The position numbers and the translations under genes are program-made. This document shows, piece by piece, positions 13,893 to 22,408 of a DNA stretch of 52,477 nucleotides; the first letter of the stretch is position 1; each line of letters begins with the position of its first letter. The DNA comes from Sanguibacter hominis ATCC BAA-789 (GTDB taxonomy: Bacteria > Actinomycetota > Actinomycetes > Actinomycetales > Cellulomonadaceae), in the NCBI RefSeq assembly GCF_012396185.1, contig NZ_JAAXOW010000007.1, positions 1 through 52,477 of the forward strand, read 5' to 3'. The notes below the pieces were generated by a model. The model made no database searches. It was not told the DNA's origin and saw only the letters and a list, made by a program, of their open reading frames with translations.

Positions 13893-14467
13893 CGGCGCAG
13901 AGCGAGGACGTGACAGTAAGCGAGGTCGATCCCGACACACGGCCAGCGCGGGAGGTCGCCTATGACGCCGACGAGTTCGCGGTCGCGGTGCAGACCTGGC
14001 GACCGCTCGTCCGCAGGCAGTTGGCGAAGTGGGGTGAGGCGGGTCGCGTCGAGGACGTCATGGCGATGTTCGCCTCGGACCTGTGGACGTCCCTCGGGCG
14101 TTGGGAAGTCGCTAACGGCAGCCCGCCGCTCGTCCAGTGGGCGCATGGGGTGGCGAAGAACACCGTCAGCACGTACCTGCGTACGGAGCGCCCGGGGCGC
14201 GGCCCTGCCGGTCGCCAGACGGTGCCGCTTGAGGTGCTCGTGGAGCTGCCAGGTCGCGAGTCAGAGAAGGCGGAGAAGGCCGAGGAGACGCGCGCTGCGA
14301 GAGAGATCATCCGCCAGTGCGAGACGTACTATGCGTCGATCCCAGGCGGGCTTGCGAAGTGGAAGATGATTCTGGATCAGGCCGACCATGAGCGGCGTGG
14401 CGTCAACGCACGCCAGCACGCCCTGGAGCTGCTGGAGACCTTCACCGACTCGCTCGACGAGGACTGA
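13889..14467 (+). CDS. ECF sigma-like protein with region 2 only
   Basis: A 192-residue protein. Residues about 50-112 resemble sigma region 2: GRVEDVMAMFASDLW, then PPLVQWAHGVAKNTVSTYLR, comparable with the ...W..ARN...D.LR pattern of ECF sigmas. The expected region 4 HTH is not evident; the C-terminus (about 125-190) is acidic and helical. It could be a diverged plasmid sigma factor or a protein that uses a sigma-2 fold to bind RNA polymerase. It is co-translated with the DUF2637 gene through a GTGA overlap. The similarity is weak, so the call is tentative. Confidence 0.45.
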   Translation: MTAQSEDVTVSEVDPDTRPAREVAYDADEFAVAVQTWRPLVRRQLAKWGEAGRVEDVMAMFASDLWTSLGRWEVANGSPPLVQWAHGVAKNTVSTYLRTERPGRGPAGRQTVPLEVLVELPGRESEKAEKAEETRAAREIIRQCETYYASIPGGLAKWKMILDQADHERRGVNARQHALELLETFTDSLDED

Positions 14468-14531
14468 ACCGGCTTGACGACCCCTGTGGCCGCGTAGGAG
14501 GGCAAGACCCCCTCGTGTTAGGACGCCGACA

Positions 14532-15095
14532 GTGGAACCAGAAGAAGCGGCCACGATCCGAGTCGTCTCGGAGATGCTCTGGTTCCGACCGTTCGCCACC
14601 ACGGTGCTCGACGTGCTGCCGGTGACCGCCTTCGAGGACCGCGCATCCATCGTGGCGGTGATTGCAGAGCACGACGTCAAGCGTCCTGACGTCGCCCCTG
14701 ACGGCATCGAACGACCGACGAGCATCGTCGCCTCGCTCCACGCTCACGCCCTCGCCGTCGGCCATTACGAGCGCGAGCTCGCAGCATGGCGCTCGAACAG
14801 CATGAACGGCCCCGCGCCCGTGTCCCCGTACCTCATGGTTACCCCGCCCGAGCGACCGTCGGTGGACCTGACCTTGCTCAGCCGCGCAGACACGATGATC
14901 GCCACCGGGCGCATCGGGGAGGTGATCGCGCCACCGCCCGCCGTCGCGGCAATTCCCCCCGGGGAGGCCCTGGCCTACCTCCTGACACTCAACGAGACGA
15001 TCCCCGCCTTGCCACAGTCCTTCGAGAGGCCCCGCCCAGTAGTCCACGGCGGACCGCTGAATGGAAGACCCGTGAGCGGTCCCGGCCTCGCGTAG
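14532..15095 (+). CDS. Hypothetical protein of the transfer operon
   Basis: A 187-residue soluble protein from GTG 14532, with AGGA nine bases before it and a small hairpin (GAGGG/CCCTC) in the 64-base gap upstream. The sequence is Pro/Ala/Val-rich with a helical middle (SIVASLHAHALAVGHYEREL). No membrane segment or known domain is visible. The position between the sigma-like gene and a zinc-ribbon gene in the same operon suggests an accessory transfer role, which is inference only. Confidence 0.6.
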   Translation: MEPEEAATIRVVSEMLWFRPFATTVLDVLPVTAFEDRASIVAVIAEHDVKRPDVAPDGIERPTSIVASLHAHALAVGHYERELAAWRSNSMNGPAPVSPYLMVTPPERPSVDLTLLSRADTMIATGRIGEVIAPPPAVAAIPPGEALAYLLTLNETIPALPQSFERPRPVVHGGPLNGRPVSGPGLA

Positions 15096-15133
15096 TCCCC
15101 GTAGAGACCGATCCGATAGCGGAGGGGACACCC

Positions 15134-15607
15134 ATGAGCGACACGCTGGTGAAGATCACCCAGGTTTGTGGCCACGAGACGAGCGTCGACCTCGGCACTC
15201 GCAAGCCGTTCGAGCGCGAGAGCTTCCTGAAGTGGCTGCGCGGCAAGCAGTGCCGCGTCTGCGACCCCAAGGAGCAGAAGAAGCGGCAAGCCTTCCTCGA
15301 CGAACGTCGCCGTCAGGAGGACGAGACCGCCCGCGAGGCAGAGAAGGCCTTCGGGTTCACCCCGCTGAACGGCCCGCCCAAGGCTCTGGCGTGGGCGACG
15401 CGCGTGCGCGTCGCCATGGTCGCGGCCGCGTGGCAGGAGCTGGGCCTGGACGAAGCGGAGTTTGACCGCACTGTCGGTAAGCCTGCGGGCGAGGTGGACG
15501 CTGCAACGTGGTGGCTCGACCATCGCGATACCACCTCGGAGAGCCTGCCGGCACTGCTCGCCGCCGCGCTCGGTGAGCCAGGCGTCGCAGACGGAAACCC
15601 CTTCTGA
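15134..15607 (+). CDS. Zinc-ribbon accessory protein of the transfer operon
   Basis: A 157-residue protein from ATG 15134 behind a strong GGAGGGG. It has a CGHE motif (about 11-14) and CRVCDPKE (about 42-49), giving a possible Cys/His zinc site. A charged helical stretch (KKRQAFLDERRRQEDETARE) follows, then a C-terminal domain containing WATRVRVAMVAAAWQELGL. The frame extends upstream of 15134 only as a shadow. It is coupled to the wall-hydrolase gene by a TGATG overlap. The function is unknown; a cytoplasmic DNA- or protein-binding accessory factor is plausible. Confidence 0.65.
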   Translation: MSDTLVKITQVCGHETSVDLGTRKPFERESFLKWLRGKQCRVCDPKEQKKRQAFLDERRRQEDETAREAEKAFGFTPLNGPPKALAWATRVRVAMVAAAWQELGLDEAEFDRTVGKPAGEVDAATWWLDHRDTTSESLPALLAAALGEPGVADGNPF

Positions 15608-16689
15608 TGGCTGCTGCCACCACGGGGCTCGCGGTCAAGGTCGCCAAGAGCGGTCTGATCCGCAAGATCGTGCGCGTAGGGCTCACGATCTACCTCGTGG
15701 GCTTCATGGCGCTGATCGCGTTCGCGGTCACAGTTCTCGGCGGCTCCATGGAGTCCGAGGGGGTGACTGAGACGGCCACCGGCGCGCGCGTGCCGGTCGA
15801 GTTCGTCCCCACGGTCGTCGCAGCAGCAGACGAGTGCAACGAGGTTGATGCGCCGACAATCGCAGCGGTGATCCACGTCGCCTCGGGCTGGGACCCAGAG
15901 TTCCAGGACGTCGGGCAAGACCGAGTCGGTCTCGGGGCCTACACCGCCCAGGACTGGACTCGGCTCAACGGGCGCACCGCCGAGAGCCGCAGGGAAGCGA
16001 CCACCTCTATCACCACCGTTGCGGTCGAGCTGTGCGGCCTGGACAACATCCTGAGTGTCGTCGAGCCGGACCCCGTCGCGCGGGCTCGTATGACCATCGC
16101 CGCGCGCATGTACGGGGTAGCGGCGGTCCAAGACGCGCGCGGTGTGCCCCAGGTCGACGGTGCGCTCGAGTACGTGAACGCCGTCGAGGAAGCGCGTACG
16201 TCCCTCGCCCTCCAGTTCGGTGGGGGAGTGGAGAGTTCCGAGCTCGGCGCTCGGATCGTGGCTCAGGCACGCTCCGCAGTCGGCACGCCGTACATCTGGG
16301 CGGGTGGCACGCCGAGCGGACCGTCCGCCCCCAACGGAGGCACCAAGGGTTTCGACTGCTCGGGCTTGGTGATGTGGGCGGTCTACAACGCATCCGACGG
16401 CAAGATCGCGCTGCCACACCTGGCAAAGTCACAAGGTGGCCTCGGCCAGGCAGTGCTCACCGCACGGGGGAACCAAGCGGACCTGTCGCTGATGAGCCCC
16501 GGCGATGTGATCGCGTTCAAGCTCTCCAACCGCGTGGGCATGGCACCGACGGACTATGACCACGTGGGTATCTACATCGGAGGGGGGCGGATGATTCACG
16601 CCCCCAAGCCGGGGTCATACGTATCGGAAGCGGACCTCAGTTCGAGCTATTGGGCCACGACCATGTGGACCGTCAGGAGAATGGGATGA
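15607..16689 (+). CDS. NlpC/P60 peptidoglycan hydrolase of the T4SS
   Basis: A 360-residue exported enzyme. One N-terminal membrane anchor (about 22-45) is followed by a lysozyme-like segment (about 65-200) and a C-terminal NlpC/P60 domain (about 215-360). The domain has FDCSGL (catalytic Cys about 250), DHVGIYIG (His about 319) and a further His in MIHAP. Such proteins (VirB1/TcpG type) open the wall for the conjugation channel. In the first domain the usual catalytic ESGW of lytic transglycosylases reads HVASGWDP, so the glutamate is absent. The start overlaps the preceding stop (TGATG) and the next gene overlaps by ATGA. Confidence 0.88.
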   Translation: MAAATTGLAVKVAKSGLIRKIVRVGLTIYLVGFMALIAFAVTVLGGSMESEGVTETATGARVPVEFVPTVVAAADECNEVDAPTIAAVIHVASGWDPEFQDVGQDRVGLGAYTAQDWTRLNGRTAESRREATTSITTVAVELCGLDNILSVVEPDPVARARMTIAARMYGVAAVQDARGVPQVDGALEYVNAVEEARTSLALQFGGGVESSELGARIVAQARSAVGTPYIWAGGTPSGPSAPNGGTKGFDCSGLVMWAVYNASDGKIALPHLAKSQGGLGQAVLTARGNQADLSLMSPGDVIAFKLSNRVGMAPTDYDHVGIYIGGGRMIHAPKPGSYVSEADLSSSYWATTMWTVRRMG

Positions 16690-17303
16690 AGTACCTCACA
16701 CGCGCCGCCAAGACGGCTCTGATCGCTGTGGCCGTCGTTGTATCCGTGGCCGTGGCCGGCATCGTGTACGCCGCGACCCGGCCCGAGCCTGCGCCACCTG
16801 TCGCCAGCCCGACCGACGGGCGCGTGCCTGGGCTACCTGACCCGGTGCGCGTGACGTCTCCCTCGACGCCTGTGGCGACGCCGCCCATCGACCCCGAGCA
16901 CCGCGGCCTCTTCGATGCCAAGGAGGACGAGATCGTCACCTCGACGGCCAGCGCGCTGTTTACCTTCGACACCCGCGTCGACAAGGGGCCGAGCGACGTC
17001 GCGGCGCGCGCGGCAGGCTGGTTCATCGACGGTGCAGCACCCGAGACGATCATCGGGCCGTGGGCCACCGCCGAGGGCTGGGCTGCTCTGGGGGCGACCA
17101 CGACGTCCACGCTCGTAGGTCTCTCGGACGCCACCGAGGCAGGTGCTCCCCAGAGCCCGTCCGAGGTCATGAAGCGCTACGTCGCCACCGTCGAGCTCAA
17201 CGATGGCTCGACGATCACGCAGCGCGACGTCATCTTCGACATCACGCTCAAGCGCCTGGCGGACGGCGTGTACTGGCGCGCCTCGCAGGTTCGGGAGATG
17301 TGA
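16686..17303 (+). CDS. VirB8/TcpC-like single-pass T4SS protein
   Basis: A 205-residue protein from ATG 16686 (overlaps the preceding stop). One membrane segment (about 9-30) is followed by a Pro-rich linker and an extracytoplasmic alpha/beta domain (about 75-205) with ASALFTFDTRVDKGPSDVAA and a closing ITLKRLADGVYWRASQV. This matches the layout of VirB8/TcpC proteins with an NTF2-like domain, which are scaffolds of Gram-positive conjugation channels. The family match rests on architecture and position between the wall hydrolase and the small membrane proteins, not on a diagnostic motif. It is followed by an overlapping GTG start. Confidence 0.6.
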   Translation: MKYLTRAAKTALIAVAVVVSVAVAGIVYAATRPEPAPPVASPTDGRVPGLPDPVRVTSPSTPVATPPIDPEHRGLFDAKEDEIVTSTASALFTFDTRVDKGPSDVAARAAGWFIDGAAPETIIGPWATAEGWAALGATTTSTLVGLSDATEAGAPQSPSEVMKRYVATVELNDGSTITQRDVIFDITLKRLADGVYWRASQVREM

Positions 17304-17692
17304 CCGTGCGCACTGTGCTCCCGATGATCACGTTGCGCCCCGACGACGAATGGGTTGCCTCGATGGGGTTCTTCCGCCGACTCGCGGGAGGAACGTTGGC
17401 GGTCGTACTCGTACTGGCCGTGATCGCGCTAGTCGTTGCGGTCGTGGTCCTCATGCTGACCAAGGCTGCACCCCAGGTGTTCGGCTCGCGTCATCCGGAC
17501 CCGTCCTCGATCTTCAAGGTGATGCTCGCAGCGGCCCTCGCCGGCAGCCTCTCTGGACTGGTCGGCTGGGGTGGAGGGCTCGACCTGGGACAGGCTCTCA
17601 GATCGTTCTACAGCGGCGGGAAGTCTACGGGCGTGAAGCTCGAAACCTGCCAGGGCCACCTGGCTGACAAGCTGGAGAGCTGCAAGGAGTGA
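17300..17692 (+). CDS. Small two-span membrane protein of the T4SS
   Basis: A 130-residue protein from GTG 17300 (overlaps the preceding stop; GTG 17306 is an alternative). Two hydrophobic segments are visible, about residues 34-57 (LAVVLVLAVIALVVAVVVLM) and about 73-92 (FKVMLAAALAGSLSGLVGWG). The C-terminal tail carries two cysteines (ETCQGHLADKLESCKE) that could form a disulfide. Its second span resembles that of the next small membrane protein, so the two may be distant paralogues. It is likely an inner part of the channel or a pilin relative. A palindromic hairpin follows the stop at once. Confidence 0.6.
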   Translation: MTVRTVLPMITLRPDDEWVASMGFFRRLAGGTLAVVLVLAVIALVVAVVVLMLTKAAPQVFGSRHPDPSSIFKVMLAAALAGSLSGLVGWGGGLDLGQALRSFYSGGKSTGVKLETCQGHLADKLESCKE

Positions 17693-17694
17693 GG

Positions 17695-17717
17695 GGGGAC
17701 GACTAGTAGTCGTCCCC
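17695..17717 (+). terminator. Hairpin after the small membrane gene
   Basis: GGGGACGACTA (17695-17705) and TAGTCGTCCCC (17707-17717) form an 11-bp palindrome around one G, giving a 9-bp stem with a 5-base loop. No T-tract follows. It may be a partial terminator or an mRNA-processing barrier inside the operon. Confidence 0.5.
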
Positions 17718-17737
17718 GATCATCCCCCGGCGTGCAT

Positions 17738-17760
17738 GTAGGTGGTGTTCGCACACCTAC
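17738..17760 (+). promoter_or_regulatory. 5' hairpin of the VirB2-like mRNA
   Basis: GTAGGTG (17738-17744) / CACCTAC (17754-17760) lies directly before the Shine-Dalgarno AAGGAG. Together with the preceding hairpin it brackets the 5' end of the pilin-like message and could stabilise it. Confidence 0.45.
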
Positions 17761-17773
17761 TCAAGGAGTCACC

Positions 17774-18106
17774 ATGCTCGCCACCTTGGAAGCAAACCTC
17801 ACGTCGACAGCCCTCGCTGTCCTGCCCGCCAAGATCGACCCCGGCGTCAAGGTGAACTGGTCGTTCTTCCCGTTCATGAAGACCCTCAAGGACGCGGCGG
17901 GCGGTCTGATCGCCGTTGGTCTGGTGATCGGCGTCATCGGCATCGTGATCGGCGCGATCATGCTCATGATGGCCAAGTCCACGAAGTCGACCCGGATGAG
18001 CGATGCATCGGCCACCGTCCTGCTGTGGGTCATCGGCACGTCGGCGGTTATCGCCTCGGCCAGCGGCCTGATCATGTGGGGCGCGAGCCAGAGCCTCGGA
18101 GTCTGA
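17774..18106 (+). CDS. VirB2/TrbC-like pilin-type membrane protein
   Basis: A 110-residue protein from ATG 17774 with an excellent Shine-Dalgarno (AAGGAGTCACC). Two hydrophobic spans are visible, about 45-68 (LIAVGLVIGVIGIVIGAIML) and about 84-105 (TVLLWVIGTSAVIASASGLI), separated by a short basic loop (KSTKSTR). This is the layout of VirB2-like major channel subunits in Gram-positive T4SS. The gene precedes the VirB6-like gene, as is common. Its own strong ribosome site and the flanking hairpins suggest higher expression than its neighbours. Confidence 0.65.
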   Translation: MLATLEANLTSTALAVLPAKIDPGVKVNWSFFPFMKTLKDAAGGLIAVGLVIGVIGIVIGAIMLMMAKSTKSTRMSDASATVLLWVIGTSAVIASASGLIMWGASQSLGV

Positions 18107-18109
18107 CCC

Positions 18110-19480
18110 GTGTGTGCTCCGTGGGACGGCGCATGCATGGCGAACGAGATTCTCTCGTCGTTCTCGAGCGACATGGCGGAGTCCGCCTGGGGGTTCCTCG
18201 TTGGTGCGTTCACGGGCTCCGCGTCCTACATCTCTGACGAGCAATGGTCGGTTGCGACCATCTTCACCAACCGCTTCGCGGCGGTCATGGCGATCTTCAC
18301 CGTCATTGCAGCTCTGCTTCAGATCGTGCGCGCCTTGTTCGCCGGACGGACGCGAGACGTCCTGATCCCCGCCGTGGCAGCGGTCCTGGCGTGGCCCGTG
18401 ACCGCTGTCTCGGTGTGGCTCACGATCAGGGCGGCGGGCGCACTCGATCACCTCGTGAGGGCGATGTTCGGGTCCTCCGACGACAGCGCGCTCGAGTCGA
18501 TCTTCCTGCCGCTTGCAGCGCTCGGCACGGAGACGTCACCGCTGGGAACGGGAGGGTTCGGAGCCACGCTCCTGCTCCTGGCCCTGGTCTGGATCGCGTC
18601 GCTGGTCCTGTCCCTCGTGATGATCTTCCGCAACTTCGCGCTTCTGATCCTCGTCGCGTTCGCCCCGGTCGCTCTCATGCTCCTTCCGGCGTCGATCACA
18701 CGGTCGTGGAGCAAGGTTTGGGCGCAGTCGGTCGTCGCGCTGATCATCGCCAAGCCTCTAGCGGCAGGGGTGCTGCTCATCGCCGCCGAGTTGACCGCTA
18801 CAGCGGACGGTATGGCTCAGGTGCTTACCGGCCTGACCGGGCTCATCGTGGCGTGCGCCTCCCCGGCTGGTGCGTTGCAGCTCGTGCGCTTCACCGGCGC
18901 GACGTCGGCCACGACCGACACTGCTGCGACGGCGGGAGCGATAACCAGCCCGGCCGGCAAGGCGCAACGCACGTTCACGTCGGCGTCCCACACCCTGCGA
19001 GGGATGCGCCTGGGTGGTGGGGGCGCGTCGCGTGCTAGCGCTGGGGTCGCCCGTACGCAGGCGGTCCCGATGCCGTCCGCCAAGGGGGCGGTGGGAAGTG
19101 GCGCAGGCGGTGCGGCTACGGGTGCCACCAGTTCTGGGGGCGTCGGAACCACGGGCTCGGGTTCGGGGGGTGCTGGCACATCCGCAGGATCGAAGTCGGT
19201 CGCCGCTTCTGGCGCTGCATCAAAGCCGGCATCGACCCCGAGCTCGTCCTCGGCAGGCGTCCCCTCACCGGCTCCCGGACAGGTTCGTCCGACGCCTGCG
19301 CCCGCCGCGAGCAGCCCGCGCGTGGCTCCTGCACAGTCGTCGCCACGGCCCGCGCCCGCACCGGCACAGCCGCGACCCGCACCGGCACCGCAGGCGGCTC
19401 CGGTCGTGCAGCCTGTCTCCGCGCCGAGGCCCGCCGCCCCGTCGCCTACACCCCCGGTACCGCAAAGGACTGATCGGTGA
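18110..19480 (+). CDS. VirB6/TrbL-like polytopic T4SS protein
   Basis: A 456-residue protein from GTG 18110 (GGAG eight bases before); ATG 18137 is the alternative. About six membrane spans occupy residues about 50-270 (e.g. AAVMAIFTVIAALLQIV, VLIPAVAAVLAWPVTAV, LLLLALVWIASLVLSLVMI, LLILVAFAPVALMLLP, IIAKPLAAGVLLIAAEL). The C-terminal about 170 residues are a disordered Gly/Ser/Ala then Pro/Ala-rich tail. The polytopic core plus long low-complexity tail is typical of actinobacterial VirB6/TrbL proteins that form the membrane pore. The next gene (GTG 19477) overlaps its stop. Confidence 0.75.
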   Translation: MCAPWDGACMANEILSSFSSDMAESAWGFLVGAFTGSASYISDEQWSVATIFTNRFAAVMAIFTVIAALLQIVRALFAGRTRDVLIPAVAAVLAWPVTAVSVWLTIRAAGALDHLVRAMFGSSDDSALESIFLPLAALGTETSPLGTGGFGATLLLLALVWIASLVLSLVMIFRNFALLILVAFAPVALMLLPASITRSWSKVWAQSVVALIIAKPLAAGVLLIAAELTATADGMAQVLTGLTGLIVACASPAGALQLVRFTGATSATTDTAATAGAITSPAGKAQRTFTSASHTLRGMRLGGGGASRASAGVARTQAVPMPSAKGAVGSGAGGAATGATSSGGVGTTGSGSGGAGTSAGSKSVAASGAASKPASTPSSSSAGVPSPAPGQVRPTPAPAASSPRVAPAQSSPRPAPAPAQPRPAPAPQAAPVVQPVSAPRPAAPSPTPPVPQRTDR

Positions 19481-20964
19481 GCACGTACCTAGAGACCGCA
19501 CGGTTCCCCCGTCTGGAGCGACAGGGGTTCATGTTCGGCATGACGGGAGGGCAGCTCGGGGTCCTCGCGGGCGCGGGCGCCCTTCTGATGCGCGCTGTGC
19601 TCTCGCAGGACGTCACCAACATCGTTACGACGATCCTCTTCGTCGCTGGCCCGCTGGCGGCGTTCGGGACCATCGCGGTCCAGCGGCGCGCGCTGACAAC
19701 GATCACCCTGGAAATCGGAGTTTGGTACATGCGCAAGCTACTCGGGCAGACCACCTGGAAGGTGCGCCCGGAGTCCACCGTCGAGGACCACTCGTTCGGC
19801 GTGCCGGGAGCCGTCGGCACCCGCATCTCCGTACACCGCACGGGGTTCGCGGACGGGGCACTGCTGTGGGATGCCCGGGAGAATACTGCGACCGCAGTCA
19901 TGCGGGTCGAGGCGACGAGCTTCGCTCTGGCATCCGACGACGACCGCGCCGGGCGTGCGGCTGGTTGGGCGCAACTGTGCGCTCAGGTGGTCCAGCACGA
20001 GGGTGTCAGCCGCGTCGCTACGTACGCCCGCACGATCCCAGCGGCCAGCGCGGCCGCGAGCGACTACTACGTGCGGACCTCGGCGCAGCGCGGCGCAGGT
20101 GCGGCTGCGTCGGAGTGGGCAGACGCGCAGTACCGCGAGCTGCTCGACCAGGGCCGCTCGCTCGACGCTGCTGTTGGCGTCGTCTCCCGTGACACGCTCG
20201 TGGCGATCACGATTGACGCCAATGCGGCGCGCAACCTCATCAGGGGCGCAGGCGGAGGCAAGCGGGGGATGTCGCTTGTCATGGCGCGCGAGGTCGCCGC
20301 GCTCGGTCGCCTCCTGGAGGAAGCGGGCGCGACGGCGACCTCGTGGCTGACTGCCGAGGAAGTTGCCGAGACGATCCGTGTCGCGTTCGACCCGGGTGCG
20401 GTCGACGCTCTGGAGGACCGGCGCGCTCACGGCGCGACCCCGGTCCAGGTGCCCGCTGCTGGTCCGACGGTCGTCCATGAGGAAGTCGATCACCTCGTGA
20501 CCGACACCGGCTTGCATCAGACGTTCTGGGTCGCGGAGTGGCCTCGGACTGAGGTGCCGATTGGCTTCCTGGCGAACCTGCTGTGTCGTGGGACGTACGC
20601 GCACACCTTCACGCAGGTGTTCACCCCGGTGCCTCTGCACAAGGCGCTCAAGGACGTCGCTGACGCCCGCATGGGCATCGAGTCCCAGATGAACGTCAAC
20701 ACCCGCCTCGGTCGCCCGATCACCGCCGAGATGCGCGCCTCTCTGGATGACGTCATGGAGCGCGAGCAAGAGCTGACGCAGGGCTTCGGTGACGTGCGGT
20801 TCACCGGGTACCTGACCATCTCGGCTCCCACCGAGGACGGCCTGGGGGCGGCGCGCGCGGAAGCGCTCATGGCCGCCTCGCAGCTCGACCTGCGACTGCT
20901 CAAGCGCCAGCAAGCGGCGGCGTTCACCGCTGCCGCCCTGCCGATTGGGTGGGGGCTGAAGTGA
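19477..20964 (+). CDS. SCO6880-family T4SS protein (PrgI/VirB3 plus VirB4 N-terminus)
   Basis: A 495-residue protein. The N-terminus MSTYLETARFPRLERQGFMF and two hydrophobic spans (about 29-65) match the PrgI/VirB3-like part. The remaining residues match the SCO6880 family, the separated N-terminal half of VirB4 without Walker motifs. In actinobacterial conjugative elements this gene always precedes the ATPase, as here. It probably docks the VirB4 ATPase to the membrane channel. GTG 19477 overlaps the VirB6-like stop, and GTG 20961 of the ATPase overlaps its own stop, so stoichiometric translation is likely. Confidence 0.85.
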   Translation: MSTYLETARFPRLERQGFMFGMTGGQLGVLAGAGALLMRAVLSQDVTNIVTTILFVAGPLAAFGTIAVQRRALTTITLEIGVWYMRKLLGQTTWKVRPESTVEDHSFGVPGAVGTRISVHRTGFADGALLWDARENTATAVMRVEATSFALASDDDRAGRAAGWAQLCAQVVQHEGVSRVATYARTIPAASAAASDYYVRTSAQRGAGAAASEWADAQYRELLDQGRSLDAAVGVVSRDTLVAITIDANAARNLIRGAGGGKRGMSLVMAREVAALGRLLEEAGATATSWLTAEEVAETIRVAFDPGAVDALEDRRAHGATPVQVPAAGPTVVHEEVDHLVTDTGLHQTFWVAEWPRTEVPIGFLANLLCRGTYAHTFTQVFTPVPLHKALKDVADARMGIESQMNVNTRLGRPITAEMRASLDDVMEREQELTQGFGDVRFTGYLTISAPTEDGLGAARAEALMAASQLDLRLLKRQQAAAFTAAALPIGWGLK

Positions 20965-22406
20965 GCACGCAGACAGTCTTCTCCGTCGAGCGCAGGGGCG
21001 AGTCGCGCGGGGAGCGTAAGGCGCGCCGCGCCGCCGAGCGGTCGGCTCTGGCGGCGCTGAGCGCCCAGACGACGGACGTCGAGCAGGAGGTCGAAGACTT
21101 CCCGCTGGTGAAGGCTCCCCGGTGGGGCCGCATGGCTGACGGGTTCTGGGGTCCCGCTGCGCCGAAGCTGCCGAGCCACCGCGTGACTTCGCTGCGCTTC
21201 GGCGTCGCGACCCCGTTCCTGGCGGAGGCTGGGATCGGCAACCACGGTGCGGTCATCGGCGCTGACCTGGAAGCGGGCGGTCTGTTCGCCATGGACCCGT
21301 GGGAGCTCTACCGCGCGCGCCACATCACGGGCCCGTCGATGCTGAGCATCGGCCTCCAGGGAACGGGCAAGTCTACGACGAACAAGGCCATGGCCTGCCG
21401 CCTGATCGCCCTGGGGCGCAAGGTCGCCGTCGCGTCCGATCCGCGCGCGGAGTGGGTGCGTGTCGCTCACGCGGTGGGCGGCAAGGTGATCGAGGTCGGA
21501 CCCGGACGTCCGGCCCGTCTCAACCCACTCGACCCGGGCACGCGCCCGCTGGGGATCAGCGACGAGCGCTGGGAGTCGCTGGTGACACAGCGCCGGCGAC
21601 AGATCGTGGCTACCGTCCTGTCGCTGCTGCGCAAGGGCGCTGTGCTCACCGAGTACGAGCACACGGCGCTCGACCTGGCGCTGACGCGCATCTTCGCGAC
21701 GCACACCGAGCCCACGCTGGTCCACGTCATGGAAGCTCTGCTCGACCCGGCCCCGGACGCGCGGGCGATCGTGAGCGATCACGGCGAGCCGCTGGGCCTG
21801 GCACTACGTCGCCTGGTGACGGGTGACCTGGCCGGCATGTTCGATCAGCCCTCCACGGTCGAGTTCGACGGGCAGGCTCCCATGCTCGTGATCGACACCT
21901 CGGCGCTGCTCGGAGGCGCGGAGGAAGCGTTGGCGATCGCCACCGCGTGCACGTCCGCATGGCTCGACGCCGTGGTGCGCGCCGGGTCGTCTGACTTCTG
22001 GCTGATCGTCAACGAGGAAGGCTGGTCCGCCATGCGCGACCCCAAGGCCGTCGAGCTGATGGACGCTCGCCAGCGCCTGGCAGGGGAGTGGGGCATCGCG
22101 AACATGCTGATCATGCACGAGCTGAAGGACCTCGACATGGTGGGTCCCGAGGGCTCCCCGCAGCGCAACCAGGCGCTCGGGCTCATGAGCAAGGCGCAGG
22201 TGAAGATCATCCACCGTCAGGCGCGCGAGACCGCGCCGCTCATGGCGTCCACGCTGGGCCTGACCAAGCGTGAGCAGGAGCTCGTCACACGCCTTGAGCA
22301 AGGTGTCGCGCTCTGGAAGATCGGAGCCAAGAGCTTCCTCGTGCAGACGCAACTCACCGACGGCGAGATGGCCGTCTTCAACACTGACGCCAAGCGAGCG
22401 GGGTAA
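20961..22406 (+). CDS. virB4: VirB4-type T4SS ATPase
   Basis: A 481-residue protein from GTG 20961 (GTGA overlap). Walker A GLQGTGKST is at about residues 131-139 and Walker B FWLIVNEEGW at about 345-354. The C-terminal part with MLIMHELKDLD and VKIIHRQARE is typical of VirB4/TraE energisers. The N-terminal about 120 residues start very basic (RRGESRGERKARRAAERSAL), suggesting a membrane- or DNA-facing tail. It is the ATPase half of a VirB4 whose N-terminal half is the SCO6880 protein upstream. It powers channel assembly and DNA export at the membrane. Confidence 0.92.
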   Translation: MSTQTVFSVERRGESRGERKARRAAERSALAALSAQTTDVEQEVEDFPLVKAPRWGRMADGFWGPAAPKLPSHRVTSLRFGVATPFLAEAGIGNHGAVIGADLEAGGLFAMDPWELYRARHITGPSMLSIGLQGTGKSTTNKAMACRLIALGRKVAVASDPRAEWVRVAHAVGGKVIEVGPGRPARLNPLDPGTRPLGISDERWESLVTQRRRQIVATVLSLLRKGAVLTEYEHTALDLALTRIFATHTEPTLVHVMEALLDPAPDARAIVSDHGEPLGLALRRLVTGDLAGMFDQPSTVEFDGQAPMLVIDTSALLGGAEEALAIATACTSAWLDAVVRAGSSDFWLIVNEEGWSAMRDPKAVELMDARQRLAGEWGIANMLIMHELKDLDMVGPEGSPQRNQALGLMSKAQVKIIHRQARETAPLMASTLGLTKREQELVTRLEQGVALWKIGAKSFLVQTQLTDGEMAVFNTDAKRAG

Positions 22407-22408
22407 CG

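Noticed and set aside
20517-21782. Minus-strand frame of 421 codons opposite SCO6880 and VirB4
   Set aside because: Spans two confirmed plus-strand genes antisense; composition typical of high-GC shadow frames.
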